Shown here: in pieces, positions 26,100 through 34,700 of the stretch
How positions within the stretch are numbered: the first letter of the stretch is position 1
Layout of the letters: each line of letters begins with the position of its first letter
Assembly: GCA_027623555.1 (NCBI GenBank)
Contig: JAQBSZ010000001.1
Span: 228,061-292,060, forward strand
DNA from: Pseudomonadota bacterium
GTDB lineage: Bacteria; Pseudomonadota; Gammaproteobacteria; Pseudomonadales; Pseudohongiellaceae
Reading direction: 5' to 3'
Length of the DNA: 64,000 bases
Translations under genes and position numbers: made by a program
The notes under the pieces: generated by a model
What the model was told of the DNA's origin: nothing
The model's database searches: none
The model's input: the letters and a program-made list of their open reading frames with translations, nothing else

Positions 26100-26549
26100 A
26101 TGACTTTCAAATTCAGGCTAACGATGGTATTTCTTTGTGCTGGTCTTCTTTCCCCAGCAATGGCAGATGACCAGGATTCGAAAATTGTGTTACCCGCCAA
26201 AATCAGTAAAGCTGATGCAACGGGAATGATCTTTCATCGCGAAGATGTGACAGCAACGACACATCGCGATGGTCATCAGACTGAAAGTGTCACTACGATG
26301 TTAAGTAGCGATGGGAAATTTCGCAGTGGCATGTATCGCTCAGGCAAAACTCGCTTCGAGCTCAGTCAGCCTTATGGTGTCAATGAGTTTATGTATTTTC
26401 TGAGCGGGAGTATCACACTGACTTCCACCGACGGTAGTGTTATGACGGTGCACGCAGGCGAAGCGGTTACAATGCCTAAGGAATGGATAGGAATCTGGGA
26501 TACGGATGGTTACGAAAAGATTTGGGTTATCTATGCGTCTGACGATTAA
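26100..26549 (+). CDS. Exported single-domain cupin protein (cupin_3/DUF861 type)
   Basis: 149 residues; GAGGAA is six bases upstream of the ATG. A signal peptide of about 22 residues ends AMA. The C-terminal half is a cupin: YGVNEFMYFLSGSITLTSTD, then VHAGEAVTMPKEWIGIWDT and EKIWVIY, the DUF861 pattern in which the usual second-motif His is replaced by Trp. The usual metal triad is incomplete, so binding of a small molecule without metal is possible. Last gene of the 22076-26549 set. Confidence 0.8.
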   Translation: MTFKFRLTMVFLCAGLLSPAMADDQDSKIVLPAKISKADATGMIFHREDVTATTHRDGHQTESVTTMLSSDGKFRSGMYRSGKTRFELSQPYGVNEFMYFLSGSITLTSTDGSVMTVHAGEAVTMPKEWIGIWDTDGYEKIWVIYASDD

Positions 26550-26670
26550 TCATGCAGCAACACGTTGACCCCTTTATTCTGAATTTCCTCTAACTCTAAG
26601 CTAGTTGTTGAGCTTACGCACCGAGGCCGCAGCCATGCCAGGAAGAATAAATCGAATCATTATTAATTAG

Positions 26671-27059
26671 GGTCAGAGTCTGAGATATCCCCAGAAAATG
26701 TCGAATTAACTCGTTGGTTTAGCTTGTCTTGAACGATTTCTGCAGGCTTGGAAGGTGTAGGGGCCGTTGAATTTCAACTACTCGAGCCAGGAGGTGCTGT
26801 TGTTTGCAAACAATCAGGACCGAAAGTCCGTGAGCGAATAATACCGAAGGTCCGTGAGCAAATAGTACCGTAGCTCCTGGCGGCTGGCCTGGACAAGTCG
26901 CCTCATCGCCCACAGCAACGGGGATATTCCCTACTCACGGGCCCTTGGCCGAGATTGCTCGCAGGAACGCCCCGTTACTGTGGGCTTCCTCCAGTTTGAA
27001 TTTAAGACAAAACCAATCTAGCAGTGGTAAAACTATTGGGGATATCTCAGTTTCTGACC
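26671..27059. mobile_element. MITE-like repeat with terminal inverted repeats, left copy
   Basis: The element opens GGTCAGAGTCTGAGATATCC and closes with the near-perfect inverse ending GGGGATATCTCAGTTTCTGACC. The interior (about 350 bases) is closely similar to 30403-30751, which is in the opposite orientation. An internal 24-base unit beginning ACCGAAAGTCCGTGAGC is duplicated here (about 26819-26866) but single in the other copy. Inner GCCAGGAG and CTCCTGGC stretches can form a stem. It encodes no convincing protein. Together with the right copy it brackets the TRAP transporter genes. Confidence 0.75.
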
Positions 27060-27067
27060 TTACTAAT

Positions 27068-27262
27068 TTATTTGATTAATTTCCCTTTCTGGTTTTGTTC
27101 ATCCCTTTCCAGAATACTCTGCCTTTCCAGAAAGCTGGCAACCCGCTGGCTGATGGTGTGAAGTACTTCGGTGAGTTGTTTTACGGCGGGGGCTTTGTTG
27201 TAATGAAAGGCGAAGTAGCCTGTTCCATCCTGCACATAACCACCATCCAGGAACAGCAGTAC
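27068..27262 (-). pseudogene. Fragment of an IS91-family (Y2/HUH) transposase
   Basis: 64 codons on the minus strand. The translation runs VLLFLDGGYVQDGTGYFAFH, YNKAPAVKQLTEVLHTISQR, then VASFLERQSILERDE. The stretches LFLDGxY, KAPxxxxL and HTIxxRVxxFLERQxxLERD are typical of the central to C-terminal part of IS91-like transposases with the Y2_Tnp domain. The catalytic tyrosines and the rest of the gene are missing. It lies between the left repeat copy (ending 27059) and the GTG of the TRAP binding-protein gene at 27279. It supports a mobile history for this block. Confidence 0.7.
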
Positions 27263-27278
27263 CTCAAGGAGAATAAGA

Positions 27279-28469
27279 GTGCCCTTAACCTGCCTGAAAC
27301 CACCACCTTCACACGGATGTAAAACTTTCCAATTGATCGCGCTGCTTGTTTCACTGACCGTGACCGGCGTAACCCAGGCCCAGCCCAGTCAAGTAGAGCT
27401 TCCGCGTCAAATGGCCTGGACGGCTTATAACCTGGGTACTACAGGCTATAACCAGGCAGTCGCCATCGGGGCTATGTTGCGGAATAGATACAACGTTACC
27501 TTGCGCGTCATTCCTGGACAAAACGATGTATCCCGTCTGTTGCCTTTGAAAACTGGCCGCGTCGATTTCACGGCCAATGGCGTGGCAACCTATTTCGCCC
27601 AGGAAGGCATGTTTCAGTTTGCTGCCCAGGAGTGGGGACCACAACCCCTGCGCCTGTTGATGACGTCCAATGGGCTGAGCAACCAGGGAATAGCAGTGGC
27701 TGCAGATACCGGAGTAACCAGTTTCGCCGGGCTGCGCGGGCGTCGCGTGCCCTATGTTCGGGCGGCCCCTGCGCTCAATGTCTCGATGGAAGCGTATTTA
27801 GCCTGTGGCGGTTTAACCTGGGACGATGTCGTACGCGTGGACTTTCCCGGTTATGAGGCGAAATGGACTGGCCTGATCAATGGCGATATCGATGTCGCCT
27901 TCGGTACAACTGTGTCCGGACCCCCTTATCGTCTCGAAGCTTCGCCACGGGGGATACTCTGGTTACCCGCACCCCATGACGATGCAGGATGTTGGCAGCG
28001 CATGTTGGCCATCGGACCCTATTTCACCAAACATCTCGCCACCCGCGGCGCTGCCATCAGTGAGGACAATCCGCATGAAGCAGGGACTTACCCTTATCCG
28101 CTGTTGACTACCTTGGCTACCCAGGACAGCGACCTGGCTTATTCCCTGACCCGGGCCATTCACGAAAATTTTGATGACTTCAAGGACTCTGATCCCGGCG
28201 CCATAGGTTGGGCACTGGAGTCACAGGTGTTCCAATGGGTCGTGCCCTACCATGAAGGAGCCGTTAATTATTGGCGAGAAATTGGCGTGTGGACCGACGA
28301 GATTGAAGCACACAATCAGTCACTTATAAGCCGCCAGGAAGTGCTGGCCACGGCCTGGACTGAAATGACCGCTCGCGAAATCGGTAATCGGGACGCCTTT
28401 GCCGAAGCCTGGCAGTCGTTGCGCGCGCAACGTCTGGAGGAAGCCGGTTTCGATCCGGTCTGGCGCTAG
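27279..28469 (+). CDS. TRAP transporter solute-binding protein, TAXI family
   Basis: 396 residues from a GTG at 27279 with AAGGAG seven bases upstream. A signal peptide (about 17-35) ends VTQAQ. TAXI-type features: MAWTAYNLGTTGYNQAVAIG at the ligand-site start, LPLKTGRVDFTANGVATYFA, SFAGLRGRRVPYVRAAPALN, GDIDVAFGTTVSG, and a C-terminal EAWQSLRAQ region. It captures a carboxylate-type solute in the periplasm for the fused permease encoded next, whose start overlaps its stop by one base. The ribosome binding site lies at the edge of the IS91-like remnant, so the present promoter may have been acquired on insertion. Confidence 0.88.
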   Translation: MPLTCLKPPPSHGCKTFQLIALLVSLTVTGVTQAQPSQVELPRQMAWTAYNLGTTGYNQAVAIGAMLRNRYNVTLRVIPGQNDVSRLLPLKTGRVDFTANGVATYFAQEGMFQFAAQEWGPQPLRLLMTSNGLSNQGIAVAADTGVTSFAGLRGRRVPYVRAAPALNVSMEAYLACGGLTWDDVVRVDFPGYEAKWTGLINGDIDVAFGTTVSGPPYRLEASPRGILWLPAPHDDAGCWQRMLAIGPYFTKHLATRGAAISEDNPHEAGTYPYPLLTTLATQDSDLAYSLTRAIHENFDDFKDSDPGAIGWALESQVFQWVVPYHEGAVNYWREIGVWTDEIEAHNQSLISRQEVLATAWTEMTAREIGNRDAFAEAWQSLRAQRLEEAGFDPVWR

Positions 28470-30400
28470 TGTCAAGATATCCGGTTGAATTACCAACCCC
28501 ACTGCGTTGGTTGACTGGCATTGCTGCGGTTGGCAGTGCCTTCCTGGCAATGGATTCTCTGCGGCTGTTTACCGCCAGCCCACTGCTCGATTTTGTCATT
28601 ACAGTACAGAATCACTATTACTATGCGTTAATGGGATTGTTGTTACCGCTTTGCTTCCTGATTAATCCCTCTTGCCGAAGTCCCAAGAGTTATTGGTTTG
28701 ACAGTGTGCTCAGCCTGGCGGCATTCGCTGTCTGCGTATTCTTTTTTGTCAACGCCGAAACCATGCTGGATTTTGGCTGGGAGTTTTCTGCGCCCGGCTA
28801 TGCGGTGTGGGTGAGCTATGTTCTGTGGGTGCTGATCATGGAAGCAGTACGCCGAACCGGCGGCTGGGTTCTGTTTTTTCTTGTGCTGCTATTTTCCCTC
28901 TACCCGATCATCGCCGACAGGTTTCCGGGACCTCTTTCGGGAATGTCCTCGTCAGTGGCTGAAACAGCGTCTTACCATGTGATGAGTATCGAGAGCATTC
29001 TTGGATTACCGTTCCGCGCCTTTGCGCAGCTGGTCATAGGCTTTCTGATCTTTGGCATTGCACTGCAACAAACCGGCGGTGGTCGCTTCTTTATTAACCT
29101 GGCCTTTGCCGGTTTCGGTCATGTACGCGGAGGTTCGGCCAAAGTGGCCATTGTGTCCAGCGGACTGATGGGCTCCATGAGTGGTAGCGTGATTACCAAC
29201 GTACTGACCACTGGCCAGATGACTATTCCAGCCATGCAGAAGAATGGCATGGAAAAAGAATACGCCGCCGGCATCGAAGCCTGCGCCTCCACCGGAGGCG
29301 TCTTGTTGCCGCCCATCATGGGTTCCACGGCTTTTATCATGGCGACCTTTCTCAATGTGCCGTACACCACCGTCGCATTGGCCGCCACCATACCCGCCTT
29401 GCTGTACTTTTTTGGCTTGTTTGTTCAGGTCGATGCCTATGCCGCCCGTAAAGGACTGGTGGGCACTCCCCGCGAAGAATTACCCAGTTTGAGTGAGACC
29501 ATGAAACAGGGCTGGTTCTATATAGCCGCCTTCCTGGTGCTGATATTTCTGCTGGTCTATCTGCAGCGCGAAGCGGTGGCGCCTTTTATTGCCACCGGTG
29601 TGTTACTGGTATTGAACCAGCTTTCCATAGATCACCGTTGGAACATCAAGCAGGCAGGTGCGTTTCTAGTGGCAACCGGCAGGTTACTGATGGAACTATT
29701 GACCATCATGGCAGGTGTAGGACTGATTGTAGGGGCCTTGTCGGTAACCGGCTTATCGGGAACCCTGGTTAATGATTTACTGTTTCTGGCGGGTGATTCA
29801 ACACTGCTACTGCTATTGATGGGGGCTTTCAGTAGTTTCCTGTTGGGCATCGGCATGACGGTAACCGCAGCCTATGTTTTTCTGGCGATAGTCCTGGCTC
29901 CTGCCTTGATTCAAGGCGGTCTGGACCCCATGAGCGTGCATCTATTTATCCTGTACTGGGGCATGTTGTCTTTCATCACGCCGCCGGTAGCACTGGGCGC
30001 ATTTGCCGCTGCCAGTATTGCCGGGGCATCGGCGCTTGCTACTGGCTTCAAGGCCATGCGGCTGGGCAGTATTATTTATTTCATCCCGTTCTTTTTCGTG
30101 CTGGAACCGGCGCTGATCATGTCGGGTAGCTGGTGGGAGACACTCCTTGCAACCCTCAAGGTGGGAGTAGGTATAGTGCTGATTGCGGGTACGCTGCAGA
30201 GCTATCTGTTGGGCGTGGGATTCCTGGATCGCCCCGGAGCTATAGGACTGGTCGGTCGCACGCTTATTGCCATCGGCGGTAGTTTGATCGCATTGCCAAT
30301 GCTGGAAGTAATTAATATTAATGTGGGGCAAGTGACACTTCTAATTAGCGGCGTCGTCGCCGCTGCTTTCGGCGTGGTGTTAAGCAAAAAGGGGGACTGA
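28469..30400 (+). CDS. TRAP transporter fused permease (DctQ-DctM, 4TM/12TM)
   Basis: 643 residues; GTG start in TAGTG, overlapping the preceding stop. The N-terminal part (about 1-165) corresponds to the small DctQ subunit; the rest is the DctM channel with about 12 helices. GGGRFFINLAFAGFGHVRGG, VSSGLMGSMSGSVITNVLTT, GQMTIPAMQKNGM and GIEACASTGGVLLPPIMGST are the conserved DctM blocks. Fused permeases of this kind pair with TAXI binding proteins, as here, and import organic acids with Na+ or H+. The stop codon is two bases before the right inverted repeat copy. Confidence 0.9.
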   Translation: MSRYPVELPTPLRWLTGIAAVGSAFLAMDSLRLFTASPLLDFVITVQNHYYYALMGLLLPLCFLINPSCRSPKSYWFDSVLSLAAFAVCVFFFVNAETMLDFGWEFSAPGYAVWVSYVLWVLIMEAVRRTGGWVLFFLVLLFSLYPIIADRFPGPLSGMSSSVAETASYHVMSIESILGLPFRAFAQLVIGFLIFGIALQQTGGGRFFINLAFAGFGHVRGGSAKVAIVSSGLMGSMSGSVITNVLTTGQMTIPAMQKNGMEKEYAAGIEACASTGGVLLPPIMGSTAFIMATFLNVPYTTVALAATIPALLYFFGLFVQVDAYAARKGLVGTPREELPSLSETMKQGWFYIAAFLVLIFLLVYLQREAVAPFIATGVLLVLNQLSIDHRWNIKQAGAFLVATGRLLMELLTIMAGVGLIVGALSVTGLSGTLVNDLLFLAGDSTLLLLLMGAFSSFLLGIGMTVTAAYVFLAIVLAPALIQGGLDPMSVHLFILYWGMLSFITPPVALGAFAAASIAGASALATGFKAMRLGSIIYFIPFFFVLEPALIMSGSWWETLLATLKVGVGIVLIAGTLQSYLLGVGFLDRPGAIGLVGRTLIAIGGSLIALPMLEVININVGQVTLLISGVVAAAFGVVLSKKGD

Positions 30401-30402
30401 TC

Positions 30403-30751
30403 CTGAGATAGCCCCAATAATTTTATCACTGCTAGATTGGTTTTGTTTTGAATGCAACTCTGGAGGATGCACGTAGCAACGGGGCGTTCCTGCGAGCTAT
30501 TCAGGGCCAAGGGTCCGTGAGTAGGGAATATCCCCGTTGCTGTGGGCGATGAGGCGACTTGTCCAGGCCAGCCGCCAGGAGCTGCGCTATTATTTGCTCA
30601 CGGACTTTCGGTTCTAATTGTTCGCAAACAACAGCACCCCCTGGCTCGAGTGGTTGAAATTCAGCGGTTCCTACATCTTCCAAGCCTGCAGAAATCGCTC
30701 AAAACAAGCTAACCCAATGAATTAATTCGACATTTTCTGGGGATATCTCAG
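30403..30751. mobile_element. MITE-like repeat, right copy (inverted relative to 26671-27059)
   Basis: Opens CTGAGATAGCCCCAATAA and ends TTTTCTGGGGATATCTCAG; read on the minus strand it matches the left copy end to end apart from a 24-base duplication present only on the left. Shared blocks include CTAGATTGGTTTTG, GGGGCGTTCCTGCGAGC, GTAGGGAATATCCCCGTTGC and ACTTGTCCAGGCCAGCCGCC. A 60-codon minus-strand reading frame inside (30501-30683) is not preserved in the left copy. It follows the TRAP permease stop codon at once. Confidence 0.75.
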
Positions 30752-30857
30752 GGACTGTTCGATTTTCCAGATACAATTCCCGCAAGCTATTAGAAGTAGG
30801 AAGCGGAAAATTAGTCTGTCCGGATTTTAATTGAAAGTGAACAAAATCAGGAACCGG

Positions 30858-30880
30858 AAAATTAGGCTGTGCCTAATTTT
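30858..30880. repeat. Perfect 10-bp hairpin at the broken end of the nmo fragment
   Basis: AAAATTAGGC (30858-30867), loop TGT, GCCTAATTTT (30871-30880). A related half, GGAAAATTAGTCTGTCCGG, lies 50 bases to the left at about 30807. It closes the scar region in which the nmo copy is truncated and, with a T-run on both strands, could terminate transcription. Confidence 0.6.
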
Positions 30881-30984
30881 GAACGTGCAGGAAATACAGG
30901 CCAGAAACTAATCGAAAAACAAATCCTCTCAATCCCGTCAGGCAAGGGAGAAGCTGCTCGAAGACTCATTCTATTAAAGAATTT

Positions 30985-31146
30985 TTTCCGCATCTTCTCC
31001 AGACTTAGCATGGCACAGGGCAAGCAACCGAGACCGCCAGCGTTGGCAACCGTGATTGCAAGCTCGCTGTCCTGCACGTCGGCCATGGGTGCCTGAATGA
31101 CAGGAAAGCGGATATCAATATCCAGGGCTTTTTGTAGAGTTATCAT
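30985..31146 (-). pseudogene. 5' fragment of a second nitronate monooxygenase gene
   Basis: The first about 53 codons (MITLQKALDIDIRFPVIQAP, MADVQDSELAITVANAGGLG, CLPCAMLSLEKMRK) match the intact enzyme at 3866-4930 in roughly three of four residues, and the DNA is similar throughout. The frame stays open to 30862 but the last 40 codons no longer resemble the enzyme, and 300 residues including the QGVEAGGHRG active-site block are absent. It starts eight bases after the lrp stop codon, which shows the ancestral gene order lrp-nmo. Confidence 0.85.
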
Positions 31147-31154
31147 GACAAGGA

Positions 31155-31628
31155 TTACACCTGGGAGTGCAGGGGCAGCACTGTGGAGTTTTTGATTTCG
31201 GTTACCGCAATGTGCGAATGAATCTCACCGACGTGGGCGAGCTTGGTGAGTTTTTCTCGAACGAATAGTTCGTAGTGGCGAATGTCTTTAACGATTACCT
31301 TCAACATGTAATCCCAGGTTCCCGCCATCGTATAGCATTCCAGCACCTCGGGAAGAATTTTAACTTCCCGCTCGAACTCTTCCAGGTTGTCTCTCCCCTG
31401 GGTAGACAGGTTGATCGTGGCAAACACTACCACGTCCATGCCCAGTTTTTCGCGATCCAGAATCGCCACCTTTTTTCTGATCAGGCCTTGCGCTTCCAGC
31501 TTGTTAATGCGGCGCCAGCAGGGTGACTGGGAGATATTGATGCGGTCCGCTATTTGCTGTGTGGTAAGACTGCCATCCCGCTGCACGGCATCGAGAATTT
31601 TCAGATCGATAGCAGAGAATTCGCTCAT
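31155..31628 (-). CDS. Lrp/AsnC-family transcriptional regulator
   Basis: 157 residues: N-terminal helix-turn-helix (about 5-60; LTTQQIADRINISQSPCWRR) and a C-terminal RAM ligand-sensing domain (VDVVVFATINLS-type beta strand, ECYTMAGTWDYMLKVIVKD). Such proteins sense amino acids and often control genes next to them. The divergent 2-oxoacid:ferredoxin oxidoreductase-like gene starts 164 bases away, and a palindrome at 31647-31663 lies between. Leucine or an aromatic amino acid is the plausible effector. Its former downstream partner, nmo, is now a fragment. Confidence 0.9.
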   Translation of the reverse strand: MSEFSAIDLKILDAVQRDGSLTTQQIADRINISQSPCWRRINKLEAQGLIRKKVAILDREKLGMDVVVFATINLSTQGRDNLEEFEREVKILPEVLECYTMAGTWDYMLKVIVKDIRHYELFVREKLTKLAHVGEIHSHIAVTEIKNSTVLPLHSQV

Positions 31629-31646
31629 TACCGATATGCTCCATTT

Positions 31647-31663
31647 TTGAATAAATTATTCAA
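31647..31663. promoter_or_regulatory. AT-rich palindrome, candidate Lrp-type operator
   Basis: TTGAATAA, one central A, TTATTCAA: perfect eight-base arms. It is 18 bases upstream of the lrp start codon and in the shared control region of the divergent oxidoreductase gene. Lrp/AsnC proteins commonly bind such AT-rich dyads; the assignment is by position and symmetry. Confidence 0.6.
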
Positions 31664-31792
31664 TATAGTAATGCTATTGGGAATATATATCTATAAATTC
31701 TAAGTTTCAGGGCTCCGAAAGCATAAAATCCTTCACGCGACAGGACTAAGATTGCGCCAATGCACTCAGTGGGTAATTCAAGGTCACTATAA

Positions 31793-34700
31793 ATGTCCCA
31801 GCTATCGGCAACGCTAAAGACAGTTTCGCTCGATGACAAATATGCCCTCGATACGGCACGTGCCTATATGACCGGTATCGAGGCACTGGTGCGGCTACCC
31901 ATTCTGCAACACCAGCGCGATGCCGAACGCGGGCTGAATACTGCCGGCTTTATCTCGGGTTATCGCGGGTCACCGCTCGGCGGATTCGATCAGGCCCTGT
32001 GGAAGGCACAGAAATTTCTGGATAGACACAACATCAAGTTTCAGCCCGGTATCAATGAAGACCTGGCAGCGACCGCCGTGTGGGGTAGCCAGCAGGTAAA
32101 CCTGTTTCCGGGCGCGAAGTACGACGGTGTGTTTGGCATGTGGTACGGCAAGGGACCCGGAGTCGATCGCAGTATGGATGCGATCCGTCATGCGAACGCA
32201 TTCGGCACCTCAAAATACGGTGGTGTGCTGGCAGTGGCCGGTGACGATCATGCCGCCAAGTCATCCTCGTTGCCACACCAGTCAGAGCACATGTTCATCG
32301 GGGCCTCCATTCCAGTGCTTAATCCGGCGAACGTGCAGGAAGTACTCGATCTTGGTGTGTATGGCTGGGAATTGTCCCGCTATTGCGGTGCCTGGGTGGC
32401 GTTGAAAGCCATTACCGAGAACATGGATTCTGCCATCTCCGCGGAGATCGATCCCAATAGAGTGAGCATTGTCATTCCCGAGAACTTTGCAATGCCACCT
32501 GATGGCGTACACGCCCGGTGGCCCGATACAGCGCTGGATCAGGAGAGGCGACTAAACAAGTACAAGATTTATGCCGCCAGAGAGTTTGCCCGTCTAAACG
32601 GCCTTAACCGCATCGTACTCGACTGTGATACCCCGCGCCTGGGCATTATCACCACTGGAAAAGCCTACCTCGACGTGATGCAGGCGCTGGAAGATCTGGG
32701 GATCAACGCACAGAAAGCGCAGCAGATTGGACTCCGCGTATTCAAGGTGGGCATGAGTTGGCCACTCGAACCGGTCTCTACCCATGAGTTCGCCCAGGGT
32801 CTGGAAGAGATTCTCGTCGTCGAGGAAAAACGCTCGATTATCGAAGATCAATTAACGGGTCAACTCTACAACTGGCCGGTGGATCGACGACCCAGGGTTA
32901 TCGGTGAGTTCGATGAAGAAGGCCGAGACCTGCTACCGAATCTATCTGAACTGACTCCAGCTATGGTTGCCAGAGTAATCGCGGCACGCATAGCCCGCTA
33001 CTACCGGGACGACGTTATTCAACAGCGGCTGAAGTTTTACGACCACAAGGAACAAATACTGGCGACACCACGAGCGATCAGTGAGCGAATGCCGCACTAT
33101 TGCTCGGGTTGTCCTCACAGTCAATCTACGCGAATTCCGGAAGGAAGCCGCGCCATGGGGGGTATCGGCTGTCACTTTATGGGTATCTGGGAGACCGGTA
33201 GCCGCAGGGCCGAGACGTTTACCCAGATGGGCGGCGAAGGTGTCACCTGGTCCGGCCAGGCATCGTTCACAGAAACCCAGCATGTGTTCCAGAATCTTGG
33301 CGATGGTACCTATTTTCACTCTGGTTTGCTGGCCATACGTCAGACCGTAGCTGCTGGGGTCAACATCACCTACAAGATTCTTTACAACGATGCGGTGGCT
33401 ATGACCGGTGGGCAACCAGTCGATGGTTCGCTCAGCATCGAACAGCTTATTCAACAGTTGCGCGGTGAAGGCATCAAACGCATCGCTCTGGTGTCCGACG
33501 ATCCAGCCAAACACAAGGCTATTGAAAAATTTTCTGGCTATTCACTCTGCCACAGAGATGAGTTGTTGACAGTGGAGGAAGAACTTCGGGTCACTAAGGG
33601 AACCACCGTACTCATCTTTGAGCAGACTTGTGCGGCTGAGAAACGTCGGCGACGCAAGCAGGGATTGATGGAAGATCCGCTGCTGAGGGTAGTGATTAAT
33701 CCCGAAGTCTGTGAAGGGTGTGGCGATTGCAGCGAGGAATCGAACTGCTTGTCAGTGATTCCGCTGGAAACTGAGTTGGGTAGAAAGCGGCAGATCGACC
33801 AGAGTGCCTGCAATAAGGACTACAGTTGTCTGCGCGGATTCTGTCCGAGTTTTGTAACGGTTAGCGGCGCCGCACCCAGCAAATCCCGGGTCACCCTGCA
33901 CTCCGCCAATCTGCCCGCATTGCCAATCCCGACCCTGGCCCCTATTCAAGAACAACCCTGGAACGTGGTCGTTACTGGTGTTGGCGGCACTGGTGTACTG
34001 ACGATTGCATCAGTGCTGGCGATGGCCGCGCACCTGGAAGGTAAGGGTTGTGCCACTATGAATCAGACTGGGCTGGCGCAGAAATTCGGTGCGGTAGTGA
34101 GCCACGTACGTATCGCCAGGAATCAGGAGGCGATCAATGCCGTGCGGATAGCCGCCGGTGATGCCGACCTGTTACTGGGCTGCGACCTGCAGGTCGCGGC
34201 CGGTGATGAAGCCATAACCAAGCTGAATGTGGATCGCTCACACGCGATCGTCAATGATTTTGCTGCAGCCAGTGCCGAGCTGATTGCCAATCCCGATGTT
34301 ATACAACCCCTCGATTCAATGAGGCAACTCATTGCATCAGAGGTTTGCCCGCATCAGGCGACGTTTGTGAATGCCACCCGACTGGCGGTGCAACTACTGG
34401 GTGACAGTATCGCCAGTAATATGTTCCTGCTGGGGTTTGCTCAACAACAGGGACTTATTCCTGTGTCCGTAGAAGCCTTGCGCGGTGCAATCAGGCTCAA
34501 CGCTGTGGCGGTAGACTTCAATCTCGAAGCTTATGAATGGGGCAGACATGCCGCGGTCAACCTGCAGGCAGTCGAGCTGGCTGCGGGGCTGGATGCGCCA
34601 TTTAAACCGTTGACTGACCTGGATGACATCCTGGAGGATCGCGCCAAGCGGTTGATTGATTATCAGTCGACGGATTATGCGAATCGTTTTCGCCGCTTGG

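Noticed and set aside
27095..27322. 75-codon plus-strand frame before the TRAP binding-protein gene
   Set aside because: It overlaps the GTG start and its ribosome binding site and is antisense to the IS91-like remnant, which explains the absence of stops better.
30501..30683. 60-codon minus-strand frame inside the right MITE-like copy (starts MEDVGTAEFQPLEPGG)
   Set aside because: The frame is broken in the left copy by stops and the duplication, so it is not under coding selection.
30862..30984. Forty further codons open after the nmo fragment
   Set aside because: They no longer resemble nitronate monooxygenase and contain a hairpin; treated as scar sequence.
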